Shown in pieces: positions 34,333 through 46,140 of a stretch of 64,000 nt of DNA. This stretch comes from Toxorhynchites rutilus septentrionalis (Eukaryota; Arthropoda; Insecta; Diptera; Culicidae), in NCBI RefSeq assembly GCF_029784135.1, contig NC_073746.1, positions 49,746,393 to 49,810,392 on the forward strand, written 5' to 3'. A model generated the notes under the pieces. That model did no database searches. It saw nothing but the letters and a program-made list of their open reading frames with translations, and was not told the origin of the DNA. The position numbers and the translations under genes are program-made. How positions within the stretch are numbered: position 1 is the stretch's first letter; the number at the start of each line of letters is the position of its first letter.

Positions 34333-35630
34333 AAGGGTGTGTCACATCAAATTGCATCACGGAAAAAACGCTGTAGAAATTCGCCCAGTAGACCGATCCT
34401 TTTGAAAATTTTAGACAGTAAAATAAAAACTATTAAACAACTTTTGGCATTTTCTTTTTATTCATACTTCGAACCCAAGCCCGTATGCTCGCACCTTCCT
34501 CTTTACCCCGTCCATAAGGTTCTGTACAACGTCAGGTTGTAGTTTTTTTTGAACAGAAATCCATTTTCTCTTGAAGTCCGCCTCCGATTTGACAACTTTT
34601 GGGTTCTTCCGGAGGGCCTGCTTCATAATCGCCCAATATTTCTCTATTGGGCGAAGCTCCGGCGCGTTGGACGGGTTCATTTCCTTTGGCACGAAGGTGA
34701 CCCCGTTGGCTTCGTACCACTCCAACACGTCCTTTGAATAGTGGCACGAAGCGAGATCCGGCCAGAAGATGGTCGGGCTCTCGTGCTGCTTCAATAGTGG
34801 TAGTAAGCGCTTCTGTAGGCACTCCTTAAGGTAAACCTGCCCTTTTACCGTGCCGGTCAGCACGAAGGGGGCGCTTCGCTTTCCGCAAGAGCAGATCGCT
34901 TGCCACACCATGTACTTTTTGGCAAACTTGGATAGTTTCTGCTTACGAATCTCCTCCGGAACGCTGAATTTGTCCTCTGCGGAGAAGAATAACAGGCCCG
35001 GCAGCTGACGAAAGCCCGCTTTGACGTAGGTTTCGTCGTCCATTACCAGGCAATGCGGCTTCGTCAGCATTTCGGTGTACAGCTTTCGGGCTCGCGTCTT
35101 CCCCACCATGTTTTGCCTTTCGTCGCGGTTAGGAGCCTTCTGAACCTTGTATGTACGCAGGCCCTCCCGCTGCTTGGTCCGCTGGACGAATGAACTTGAC
35201 AAATTCAGCTTATTGGCGACATCCCGGACCGAACTTCTCGGATCACGTCTAAACTGCTTAACTACGCGCTTGTGATCTTTTTCACTGACGGAGCATCCAT
35301 TTTTGCCGTTCTTCACCCTCCGGTCGATGGTTAGGTTCTCGAAGTATCGTTTTAGTACTCTGCTGACCGTGGATTGGACGATTCCCAGCATCTTACCGAT
35401 GTCCCGATGTGACAACTCCGGATTCTCGAAATGAGTGCACAGGATTAATTCACGACGCTCTTTCTCGTTCGACGACATTTTTCCAAATTTACGAAAAATT
35501 GACAGTGAAGCATGGCCAACGTGATCTTTACACTCTTATCTGATTATAAGCGAAAGCTGAAGATATAATTCCTAAAAATTAAATTTCTACAGCGTTCTTT
35601 CCGTGATGCAATTTGATGTGACACACCCTT
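34333..35630 (-). mobile_element. DD37E IS630-Tc1-mariner element (ITmD37E type), copy 2, apparently complete
   Basis: Length is 1298 bp between TA dinucleotides (34331-34332 and 35631-35632), with long TIRs ending AAGGGTGTGTCACATCAA. The TIR is near-identical between the two ends and to copy 1 at 5229-6513. It contains one intact minus-strand transposase gene. The DD37E spacing and mosquito-type element content match the ITmD37E family described from mosquitoes. Confidence 0.95.
34462..35478 (-). CDS. DD37E transposase, intact
   Basis: 338 aa, uninterrupted, the usual size for Tc1/mariner-superfamily transposases. It cuts and pastes the element through its TIRs in the nucleus, inserting at TA. 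The N-terminal bipartite DNA-binding region has two helix-turn-helix motifs (about residues 20-50, ELSHRDIGKMLGIVQSTVSR; about 75-105, SSVRDVANKLNLSSSFVQR). Catalytic residues: Asp in LVMDDETYVK, Asp in FWPDLASCHYS and Glu in LRPIEKYWAIM. 37 residues separate the second and third, defining DD37E. The start is the only ATG upstream of the conserved N-terminus, about 150 nt inside the right TIR end; the stop lies about 130 nt from the other end. No frameshift or stop was seen. Whether it is active cannot be read from sequence alone. Confidence 0.93.
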   Translation of the reverse strand: MSSNEKERRELILCTHFENPELSHRDIGKMLGIVQSTVSRVLKRYFENLTIDRRVKNGKNGCSVSEKDHKRVVKQFRRDPRSSVRDVANKLNLSSSFVQRTKQREGLRTYKVQKAPNRDERQNMVGKTRARKLYTEMLTKPHCLVMDDETYVKAGFRQLPGLLFFSAEDKFSVPEEIRKQKLSKFAKKYMVWQAICSCGKRSAPFVLTGTVKGQVYLKECLQKRLLPLLKQHESPTIFWPDLASCHYSKDVLEWYEANGVTFVPKEMNPSNAPELRPIEKYWAIMKQALRKNPKVVKSEADFKRKWISVQKKLQPDVVQNLMDGVKRKVRAYGLGFEV

Positions 35631-35782
35631 TAAAGCTCGAGTCGTTTAATATCTATACGCACTCTTCATTTTCCTGCAGCACTCCGATTTGGGATATTTC
35701 GACAGTAGTTTGTTTTGAAATGTTTCCTAATTGTCAAAAAGTAACATGGAACAACAATGCGTAGAACGGCAGTATAGGAGTG

Positions 35783-36060
35783 TTAATCACACGACTCACC
35801 ACTCATGCACGATTCCGAATTGTTTTCCGACCTCCCGATGAGAGAGAGAAGAATTTTCCAGGTGCTTGCGAAAATCAATTTGCGACGTTGCTTTTCGGTT
35901 GACGTGATTTTTTCCAATTTTGGAAAAACTGACGGCGATAAGAATACAATGTGAACAATACACTCTAAACTACGTCTACCCAAATTTTCAAGAGAAAATA
36001 CCCAATGGGTAATTTCCCACAGCGTTTTCCCCGTGATCCAGTTTGATGTGGGACACCCTT
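35783..36060 (-). pseudogene. Diverged DD37E-type element end with transposase N-terminus
   Basis: The right edge reads, in reverse complement, AAGGGTGTCCCACATCAAAC then CGGGGAAAACGCTGTGGG, a diverged version of the DD37E TIR. Inside, the minus strand encodes STEKQRRKLIFAS followed after a frameshift by SLSHREVGKQFGIV, which aligns with NEKERRELIL and ELSHRDIGKMLGIV of the intact transposase. The remainder of the gene and the left TIR are missing. It lies only about 150 bp from the intact copy 2. Confidence 0.75.
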
Positions 36061-36077
36061 CAATCGATCGTGTGCAG

Positions 36078-36536
36078 CGTTCCAAAAAAAAAATCCGTAA
36101 GCGGCATAGTATTGTTCGGCAGGATCATAGCACGCGTCGTAGTGAAACTAAGGATCGGAAACAACATTCGGAGGTGCTGAAAATGATTAGGGCAAACCCC
36201 GGGTTGTCGGATTATCATATTACCAAGAAACTCAATGCCAGCCAAAGCACCGTCAGAAGGATTTATCTGCGAGAAGGATTTCGATCTTTTCGGGACAGTA
36301 AGAAGCGTAAAAGGACACTGAAGCAGAATCTAGTGGCCAAAAGACGTGCCCGGAAGTTGTACAATGAGGTACTTACGAGGTACGAGGGATACATCCTCAT
36401 GGATGCCGAAACGATCGTGAAGCTGAGTTACGACTCAAGCTTTAGGATGTACGGGGTTCTACAAAATTTAATCGAAAAACATTTAATTGATCTTATTTCC
36501 ATCTACATCTCTCTTCATAAAAGCACATCGTTTTAA
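36078..36536 (+). pseudogene. Tc1/mariner-type transposase fragment, HTH to first catalytic Asp
   Basis: The plus-strand frame reads DYHITKKLNASQSTVRR (helix-turn-helix), then KRRARKLYNEVLT, then YILMDAETIVKLSY, where the Asp of LMDAE matches the first catalytic Asp (LVMDDETYVK) of the DD37E enzyme. The last 40 or so codons have no similarity, so the frame runs out of the element near 36450. It abuts the diverged TIR at 36060 but reads in the opposite direction, so it is a separate insertion or an inversion. Truncated and non-functional. Confidence 0.75.
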
Positions 36537-36944
36537 CAGCATACCTTGACGGGTGAAAAAAATGAATGAATTGGCATATTCTTTTTTTTAATGTTTCACA
36601 CCTGTTTTTCCAGATAATTTTAGTGTAGTGCAATGACTTTGAGAATATACTTTATTCTGGTTCTAGTATTTGTTGATTGGAATAAAATGTTTGAGTTCCT
36701 ATTATGAGAAAAATGGATGACGGAAGATTAATAATATAAACCAGTAATTGAACACAAAACACTTTCTGGTTGTGACCCAAATATGGTGGTCTGCCGAAAA
36801 ATTTGTCTGATTTAAGTCTAAAAGGGTGGATATTTCTATGCATCTATCGGAATAAATAAAATATTATTTTTCTTGAAAAAAAGTAATTGTGGAATATCAA
36901 GCATTATCTAATCGCGCTAAATCCCACGTTTTGTTTGGTTCAAT
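36537..36944. other. Unassigned AT-rich sequence
   Basis: Only short frames; nothing recognised. Confidence 0.35.
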
Positions 36945-37560
36945 TTTTGAAGTAGCCAAATCAGAAAACAGGTCACGTTTTTATGAAATAAAGTTAACGT
37001 TAATAACTCTTTTCACCGTGAACGAATTCTCATGATTTGCATATCAATCGAATCGGAAATTCTTTAAGATTTGTTTGATATGCTATACATTACAATTCGC
37101 TTATCTCTAAATGGTTCAAATTCATGAAAACTGGTGGAACTGCTTTTTTCCCATACATTTGTTCTGCCCGATTTACGGTCTCCCCAACACAGACTTCAAA
37201 ATCGATGTGCCTGAGGAAATCTGCTTTGCACATATACATGCAAGTCGGGTGTATTTTTGTTCCAACCGAGCTGTGTTTCCCTAACACGGACTTCAAAATC
37301 AATGTGCCTGAGGGAATCCACTTTGTCAAAACATGCAAGTTGGGGGTATTTTTTCCACTGAGCTGTGTTTCCCTAACACGGATTTCGAAATTAATGTGCT
37401 TTGCAAACAAATACAAGTCTGAGGTATTTTTTGGTGTTGAGTTCTTTTATACTCGCTTGTCGTTGTGCAGGCCGGAATATGTTTCCCTTAAACGTACTTT
37501 TAAACTGAGATGCCTGGGAAAATCGTCCTTTCAGATACTAGAGGTGAATGAACTTTCGCG
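36945..37560 (+). repeat. Dispersed repeat family A, copy 3
   Basis: The block AGCCAAATCAGAAAACAGG through CATACATTTGTTCTGCC matches 428-645 of copy 1 closely and in the same order. It then runs into a short tandem array (37160-37510). The 199-codon frame at 37124-37723 is a by-product of the array and has no domain. Confidence 0.7.
37160..37510 (+). repeat. Degenerate tandem repeat, about 80-110 bp units
   Basis: Four units share CTAACACGGACTTCAAAATC-like and ATGTGCCTGAGG-like blocks, at about 37177, 37273, 37374 and, more diverged, 37480. One further unit is seen in family A copy 1 at about 660-710 (CCCTAACAGAGACATC). The array therefore belongs to family A and varies in copy number between members. 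Confidence 0.65.
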
Positions 37561-38425
37561 GTTCGAGAAATACAATGTTAAATACAATGATCGTTTGACA
37601 ATTCTTCCGTTCACATGTTTTGGTAGTCCTAGGCATCATATCAAACGTAAAAGGACGTTCATCAAATTTATTTGTAACGAAGAACATAATCGATTACAAA
37701 AATTTGGCTGCATTCTAAAATAATATTCGAAGTGGTAAAAAAGTGGATTGCATAATATCATTGCATAGTTCTACGTCGAAAATATGCGGTCGTGTCCTAG
37801 ATACAATTTTTTTTCACGCACCGCTATCCCTTACACCAAAGAGCTTGATGAACCCCCTGGTAGTGGATGCAACCAAATCAGCTCAGTACAGAAAACAAAA
37901 CAATGTGTAATAAAAAACCTAATATACTAATAAAAATAAGCTGAAAAGAGCTTTAAAAGCTATAAAATTTAAAAATATGTATGTGAGAATAAAGTCATTT
38001 ATTTGAAGAGGCTTTGAAGTTCCAGTAGAAAGAATTTCCTTTCAGGGGACTCACCTTTGCGTTCCTCAAATTGTACCAACCTGAACGAACCAACAAAGTA
38101 ACAGCGAAGTAAAACTTGAATATTCTGATACAAATGCGAGTACAATCGTAGTTAACTGTCGTGCATCATTCTATCCGAGGAAAAAAAAAAGAAAAGAAGC
38201 AACACAATGAATATTGCGTTCGCTCCGGCTGAGTGTCATTTTTAAACCATGTTGAACGGTGTTGCTCGATGAAAATATACACACCGATGATTTCCATACC
38301 GTTATTATCGGTGGAGGGTGTTCGTGTATGATTAAATCATGCGTACGAATTTTTGTTTTCATGCTCAACATGTAACGAGCTCAGAGATAAATAAGAGTGG
38401 AGAGATAAATGCATTGCTCAAAATG
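37561..38425. other. Unassigned AT-rich sequence
   Basis: No gene supported. The GCGGTCGTGTCC motif near 37783 recurs near 1433 (GCGGTCGTGTCT), so more family A/B-related sequence is present. Confidence 0.35.
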
Positions 38426-40085
38426 CCATCAAAACCAGAGGTATTTTGCAAGCGTGTTGCACAGTTCTACGAACTGTACATAAATCTCGGCAAAAAGTAT
38501 ACGGTACAAAATTTTAAGGAGGGAATCTACTCTGGAAAGTGCAAAAAATCGAAATTATTACCTTTACATTTTCAGGAGGCTTATAACTTCATGAAATGTC
38601 AGAAATATTCTTTCGGATTTGGGTCACCTCAATGGAAGTAGCATTGCTGTACGAATATTTAAATGCGTTTTTCTCGAAGCTATGTTTTATTTTCAGCTGG
38701 TGGTAAGTTTATCTCAGAATAAAGAGGACAGATTTGGCTGATTTTTTTTTCAGCATGTAAAAATGAATTATATAAATTTTTATGTAGACGTTTTTTTATA
38801 TCTCATTTTTAATTTTTTATGATTTTTCAGCGACTTTTGTTGAAAAAAACATCTAATTTATATTCCAACGGCCACAATTTTGGGAATTTTTCGAATTTAA
38901 AAAAAAACCGTTACGTAACAATTCATTTCTAAAAAAAATCATCCAAATCCGGTTTACTCGATTTTAGGAAAGCTGATCCACCAGCAAGGAACTGTTTGAG
39001 CATCCACGCGCTCAGCTGCCAACAGCATAGTAATCACTATATTGGCATCCAAAAAATAATAAATGCATCTTCAAATATACCTTAACCAATTACCAAAATG
39101 TTCCAACACCCAACTTTAATTCCAACACCCGAAAAATATGAAAATCCGTTTTTTTTGACCTTCCAGAGTAGGGTCCTCCCTTCAATTCGAAAATGTAGCG
39201 GCTTCGAATGTTCACCATATCCTAAGATCCCCAACAACTACTCGCTAGTAAGGTAGTGGAAGACCGGCCAAAAATATGGACGGCAAAGGGCTTCGCTCTG
39301 TTTCTCGTGCCTTCAATAATAAGGACTCACTGAGCCAACGGGATGCTGCAGAAAAGTTCCACCGATCTCGGGGCACAGGGAAACAGATTTCGATAGTGAA
39401 ATCCCAATGCCGCTGGTTGATAATAAAATATTCCGGAAAATGTTTTGTTTTGGACGACGAAAGCTGCTTCCCTAGTTTGAAGACGCACATTCCCGGAAAC
39501 GATTGATACTATTCCATGGATAGTTCTACTGTATCTCCAAATATAAAATATAAGTTTAAACAGAAAGTGATGCTGTACATTGTCACTTCCGAGAGAGGTG
39601 TTTATAAGCCACGGTTTGGATATCAATCAAGATGTGGACCAGAACGAATGTGTGAAAAAAAAATTGATCCCGTTTCCACAAAAACATCATGCAGATGGAT
39701 AAAACGTGTTTTGGCCTGATAAAGCATCAACGCATTTCACCATAAAAACATAATCGTTCCTGAAAATCCATTCGATCCTATTTGTACCTTAAAACCGCAA
39801 TCCGACAAAACTGCCTAAGTGTCACCCAATCACCCAATTTCCCAATTTCGAGATTTTGAGCTACTTGGTGCACAAAAATGTCTAGAGAGCCACGAATTGC
39901 GAACAGTTGATTGGTAGAACTAATAAGAGTTGTAAGTTGACATGAGTTAAGAGTTGGTAAGGTAAGGTAAAGTAAGAGTTGACATGAAGTCCATACAACG
40001 CTTCTGTTCCGACATCAAGGTTCACCGAACAACCGATTATGCACCTTTTTCAAATGCTCACCATACTTTTTGCAACAATGAACAA
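38426..40085 (+). pseudogene. Decayed Tc1/mariner-type transposase gene, interrupted
   Basis: Fragments of one plus-strand transposase occur in order. The N-terminal piece is at 38426-38640 (MPSKPEVFCKRVAQFYEL, GKKYTVQNFKEG). Next comes a second HTH-like piece at 39276-39370 (SRAFNNKDSLSQRDAAEKFH). The first catalytic Asp follows at about 39445 (CFVLDDESCFPSLKT), then a middle piece at 39540-39700. The C-terminal end is at about 39760-40070, matching 30290-30570 at nucleotide level (CATACAACGCTTCTGTTCCG). Stops and frameshifts are frequent. The gap 38640-39270 contains foreign sequence, including repeat family C. The second and third catalytic acids are not preserved. Joining these pieces into one gene is inference. 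Confidence 0.6.
38985..39182 (+). repeat. Dispersed repeat family C, copy 2
   Basis: Inverted relative of 3903-4094. The terminal-like edge CTCTGGAAGGTC (reverse strand) is shared with that copy. It sits inside the interrupted transposase pseudogene, suggesting a later insertion. Confidence 0.55.
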
Positions 40086-40748
40086 TGTATATTTAATTTC
40101 AATAAATAAATTTCTCTTCATGCATGCCTTTTTTTGACATATTGACATATTTAATTTTTGGTGCCAATCACTCTTGAACTGAACTCTTCGTTCAAACATT
40201 TTATAAAAATGCCGTCGTTTTTGTTCAATTTTTGAATGAAATTTATTAATTGAAAACCATTGAATTTGAATCAGGTATATATTGCCTCTTTTTATCTATA
40301 TACTTCGCCAAAAATCGTTGAGCAGATGTCATCATCTTGCTGACAACATTTGAATTATACGTTAGAAAGACGTCTTTTTTCTTGAGCATCATTATTTTGT
40401 GTCTATGTTACACTATGTTATTTCCGGCAGAGCAAGGTAGGGCTCATTGTTGAAGAAAGCTCTATCTCGGTATAATTTTGAAAAATGGGAATGAAAAGAC
40501 GTCGATATATTTCAATTACTGCGGAAAAAAATCTGCTTTTTTGAAGGTTGGAAAAACTTGCGGAAATGCGAGTTAGCTCTATCGTACCACTCGTGAACGG
40601 TTTGCCCATCTCTACAATGGAGGCTAAAGCCCGAATTGTATGCAAACATATTGTTTGTTGCTCTTCCTCCACAGCGCAAGCAGCGAGTAAAATAAAAAAA
40701 CATACCTGCTTTATTCGTTACTTATATTGCTTACTTGTTTTACTATCT
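40086..40748. other. Unassigned AT-rich sequence
   Basis: Overlapping short frames at 40418-40703 (minus) and 40548-40862 (plus) have no motif. Nothing recognised. Confidence 0.35.
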
Positions 40749-40760
40749 TCCCTGTTTACG

Positions 40761-41245
40761 TTTTTTTTTATCCCATTTATTTATTTAAGGCTCATTAGCA
40801 TTTTAGCTGTAACAGAGCCGAATTTTAATCGTGTACATGTCACATGGTTATCATATCTATAATTAGCACATTACACAGTTGTCGTTCGCCAGTATTCCTT
40901 CTATACCGTTACATATGGTACATTCATACAGTAGCCATTTAGGCGTAAGAGTATTCTTTCTGTTCTTCCATTATCCAGTTGGACCACCGGACAGCGGAGA
41001 CAGTTGATTGATCATTGTTGAGTTATTTATAGAACAGCAGCCCGATGTGTCTTGCAGAGCAGAGCAGTTGTATGGATGAATCGATCTTATTTCGACCGTG
41101 GATCGATCTCCATCGCTGATGATTGTTGCGTGGACGTAGCTATTCTTTAACAACACAATAATGGTCAATGAGGGTCCTGAGTTTTGAACTCACGATCGAT
41201 CGCTTACTAAGCGAACGCGCAACCAATGTGGATACGGAGACCCCC
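40761..41245 (-). mobile_element. tRNA-derived SINE, copy C (full length)
   Basis: A minus-strand SINE with exact flanking repeats TCCCTGTTTACGTT (40749-40762 and 41246-41259). Reading the minus strand: head GGGTCTCCGTATCCACATTG (A-box-like), GCGTTCGCTTAGTAAGCGA, B-box-like GAGTTCAAAACTC, the same body as copies A and B, then ATGCTAATGAGCCTTAAATA and a TAAATAAATGGGATAAAAAA tail. It is the most complete uninterrupted copy in the window and can serve as the reference. About 480 bp with tail. Confidence 0.9.
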
Positions 41246-41269
41246 TCCCTGTTTACGTTATATTAAAAA

Positions 41270-41480
41270 AAAATGCTGAATAGATTCCCTATCTAATGAT
41301 ATATAATATAACATATATAGCAATAAGGATTTTGCGTAATATGCGTTTGAGATCCCCTAATTTTTCTTTACATTTTTCCTAGAGTGACCCCCTTATATCG
41401 AAATGAGAGACGTAGTCCTATGCGGAAAAGTGTTTTTTTCTGCGAAATGTGACTCTACTTTAAATTTGTAAAAAAGTATA
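41270..41480 (+). repeat. Dispersed repeat family B, copy 2
   Basis: It matches 1505-1700 in the same orientation: a GATATATAATATAACATATA block, TTTTGCGTAATATGCGTTTG, then TAGAGTGACCCCCTTATA and GAGACGTAGTCCTATG. SINE copy C lies immediately to its left. Confidence 0.5.
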
Positions 41481-44400
41481 CCAGACGTTGATTGACTGCT
41501 TGGACTACTTGGAGAGTCTGGTTGTCTGGTTGTCTCGAAGCAGTCCAATTATCAAGCTGGGAACTAGGGGGTGGACTGTATATTTCGTTGTTCCACTCTT
41601 GGAGACAACGGGTGCGTGGAAGGAACCCTTGTGTTCCTCACATCTTATTGGACGGGTGGGAGCCCCTGTGGCTCCGTTCCGTGCTGTGAAATGCTTACTC
41701 GTTGGGATGTGCTTCGGAAAAAGGGTTTAGGTAGTGTAAAGTAAACGCATGGTTTTCCATGATATATTTATATTATGCACATTTTCTCTCTTCATAACTT
41801 ATTTACTCTTGTGTCGAATGCGAATGTGTCATTAATATTACTATTGGTAACTGCTGCTGTTGCTGATTGATGCCACTGCTGATGGCGAGGGGTGTAAACC
41901 AGTTCATACTTTATAGATCATTCCTGACAGATCTATGAACATGTGGTCTGGCACTGCCATGCTATAAATTTATCTTTTCTTGTGTGTTTTCCATTCCGGT
42001 CGTTTCGAAGAAGGATTGCATTTTTCGGGAATATATTGTGGGTACAAACTGGAAAAGTTGAATATAAATTACAATAATTGCTTCATGATAATCCATTATC
42101 CAATTTTGGCATTTTTCGGCACTAAATTCGACATTTTCAATTATTAAAATATATTGTTTGCATACACTTCAATCAAAAAAATTGTATTATGTATTTTACT
42201 AAGATTGCACCAAAATTCAATCCCATAAGCTTTACATTCATCGTTCCGTTGCATATGGCTTTAAAGTGCTTCGGTGCTTTCTCATACCAAAGTAACAAAA
42301 CAGACTGAGCAGATTCCTACCTTAACTGCACTATTCTGAGTTTCAATTGGAATCCGCAGCATCAGCGGCTTCAGGTGCATACTTTGTTTGTGGTTGATCC
42401 GGTTCATGCCGGAACGTTTCACGGTGATGCGAGCCACTGGGCTGTGGGCTTTCGGTTTTCTCGCTAATAGAGCAGGTGATTTCGGCGAACGTTTATGAAG
42501 TGAGTGTTCTGGCATCCAAATACCCGCGAACGTAGCTGATCAGCTATCGGAAATTAGCGGTAGATACACAGATCCACACGTGCACAAACATACACACACC
42601 AACATACTCTGCGGAACTGGCTTACTATTTTAGTGGAAAATATGTTGTCGCTGTTGTTCGTTCTGGAAAATCCAATGGTTAGAGAGTAAAAGGAGCTGCT
42701 GAAACGGTTTACCACCGACCAACTAACGAACCAACCAACCAACCAGCTTCTGTATATGTTTGCCATGTGAATAACACAGTCATCCTAAACGGCACGTTTG
42801 CAAATAAAGCTCGTAACGCGCTCGTGTGGATCTAACGGAAGCTACAAATGAATGGACCCGGCGCGGGACTTGCCCGTTGTGTTGTGATTCGGAACGCGAG
42901 ATGTGGAAAAAGCGTAGCATCCGTAGTGCTACTATTATGGCGGTTTCGCTGGCAATTATTGAATGTGCACCAGGAAAAGTGGGTTTTCCAGCATCGAATG
43001 CACACAATGGCCGCGGGACAATGGTTTGCTAGCTGCGCTGGGTTGACTGCGGTGGATGAAATTTAGCCAAATAATTTTGGCTTGACTAGAGGTGGAAAAC
43101 AAAGATATGTGATTCCACGGGTATGCTACATGTTTTTTTTTCGTCCGGCCGCCCGACTTTGTTGTGTAATTTAATAAAGGATACTCCCTCAGAATGTACC
43201 ACGGTCATACGACACAGGCATAAAACCGAAATTTGTTGATGTTAACCTTACCTTGATCAGCAGCCGGCAGTGAATTTCCCATTCCCAGAAAATGATACCC
43301 TATTTTCAGAGATGACGAAACAATTATCACGTGCTTCGGTTATGGAAAAAAGAGCTCGAAAAATTCCGGTTCCCTTCGACGGTTTTATCTTCCCTCTCAT
43401 TCTCCTTTATTAAGTTTCCTTCCGTTGTGTTGCTTCACATCCAATCGGGTCGTTCGAGTGAGCGTAATGTATATCCTTAATGCTGCTTGAGTTGGCAAAC
43501 CGTCGACCCACATGCTGTCGTAACGGACAAATCCATATCCTTTGCTGGCGATTGCCTGGCAATTGGTTAGCTCCTGATGTGGTGCAAATGGTGGAACGAG
43601 ATATAAATTGGCAAAGATGGTTGTGAAGGAGTGATATTAGATGTTATTAAATTCATCATCGTAATTCCTTTCACTTTTTCTCCCATTCATGGCTGCATCG
43701 GAGGAGGGGGGTGGGGCGATAAGGATACCCGATGGGTCGGAAGTATCGAATTTACTATTATGTACTTGTATACATAGGTAATTAGTTTCATATTTTCCGT
43801 GTGACTGGATGAACGATTTGTTGGGGAAATATAACGGAACATGACCGAACAGGATTTTTCTTCGGTCATTACTACATTGATATTTCATCTTGATTCATTG
43901 GATCGGTTTGGATTTCTTGATTCATCACTCTCTAAATGTTCAATGTAATATTGCCCGAATGATGCTTACATTCCGTCAGCTTACATTCCGTCAGTAATGT
44001 AAACCCTCATTTTGTACTTCTCTGAAACTAAACTACATTCAAGCACTGTCCCCACTATCACTCACTTAAATAAATTAACAATATAAAGAAAATGCTAATA
44101 TTTCTGTTTGTATGTTTCGCAAAGGCAATAAATTTCGGTTTTGAAATCCCAATCAGCTGCTTTGTTTTGAGGGAAAACGATATAATATTAACAAAAAAAA
44201 CTTGTAAAATGGCTTGGTGAAACATGTTTTTGATAGTTTTAAGTTCATTGCTTTGTCCCAAAACTACCATGCGTTTTCATACGACTGTCAAACCACTATA
44301 AATCAATGGAGACGCAAGGTAGTTGAAAGGCGAATAGACTAAATATTCAAAATAAGTACAGTAAGTTACATCTAATTCGACATACCGAGGTCGCATCAGA

Positions 44401-45140
44401 GGGGATTTTGGCCTGTAATTCGATATCCATGATGACAGTGCTACAGTGTCGACGTCTGGTGGCGACTTTCAATCTGGGGTTATACGAAATCTTTAATTTT
44501 AGCGTTATGTTATTTATGCACTATTCTTAAGGTACTGTAGCTCACGAGTTTCAACTTTTAGTGTTTCACATAATCTTCAAACAACATCCTCAATGAGCAA
44601 TGGAAGAATACACAAGTTGGAAAAATTACAGAACTAACAAAACAAAAATTGAAGCAATCTAGAGGGATACTGCAAGTATTGTATCTTCATACAAAAATTG
44701 AAACGAATGATTCATTGGTCCTAGAATCTATATTAAAATCCTTCACGCCTAACCTTGATAGTGAAAATCTTAGAACATTAAGTATTCACATCAACGTGTT
44801 GAAAAACTTAAAACAACGTTTCAATGATTAAAAATAAAGAGCAGCTGAAAATTATTGAGCTATTCGGAAACTACTGAAGGTTTTGATTAAACAAGCATTT
44901 AGTAGAACGTAGTAGAAATTAACAGATTTTTCAGACAAGCTAGTCATCATTCAGATAGAGTTCCCTCTTCAGAACTTTAACTTTATTGAATGTACCACCC
45001 GCTCCCAATGAGACACCACATTGAAGTCTTTCGGACTTTTCACACAAGGCGTGATTTTAGCGCATTATTAAACCCCATAGATTTGTAATTTGCAAAACAA
45101 CTTTTAACATAATCTAAATCGGTAGCTTCGTCCAATCTTA
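41481..45140. other. Unassigned intergenic or intronic sequence
   Basis: No supported gene. Short overlapping frames near 41488-41730, 42282-42515 and 42780-43066 lack motifs. Around 44361 the sequence TACAGTAAGTTACATCTAAT followed by TCGACATACCGAGG resembles a TA-type TIR end, but no partner end was found. A direct repeat CATTCCGTCAGCTTA occurs at about 43971-43995. A 60-codon frame at 44649-44831 is unrecognised. Confidence 0.35.
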
Positions 45141-46076
<936 letters not shown>

Positions 46077-46140
46077 GCTTGAAGCTTGATGATGGCGTGA
46101 AAGAAAGATACTATACCAGATTAGCATGGCCGAAGGCAGT

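Noticed and set aside
37124..37723. 199-codon plus-strand frame
   Set aside because: Explained by the tandem units of repeat family A; composition is not protein-like and no domain is visible.
44350..44420. TACAGTAAGTTACATC, a possible TA-type transposon end
   Set aside because: No inverted partner end was found within the window.
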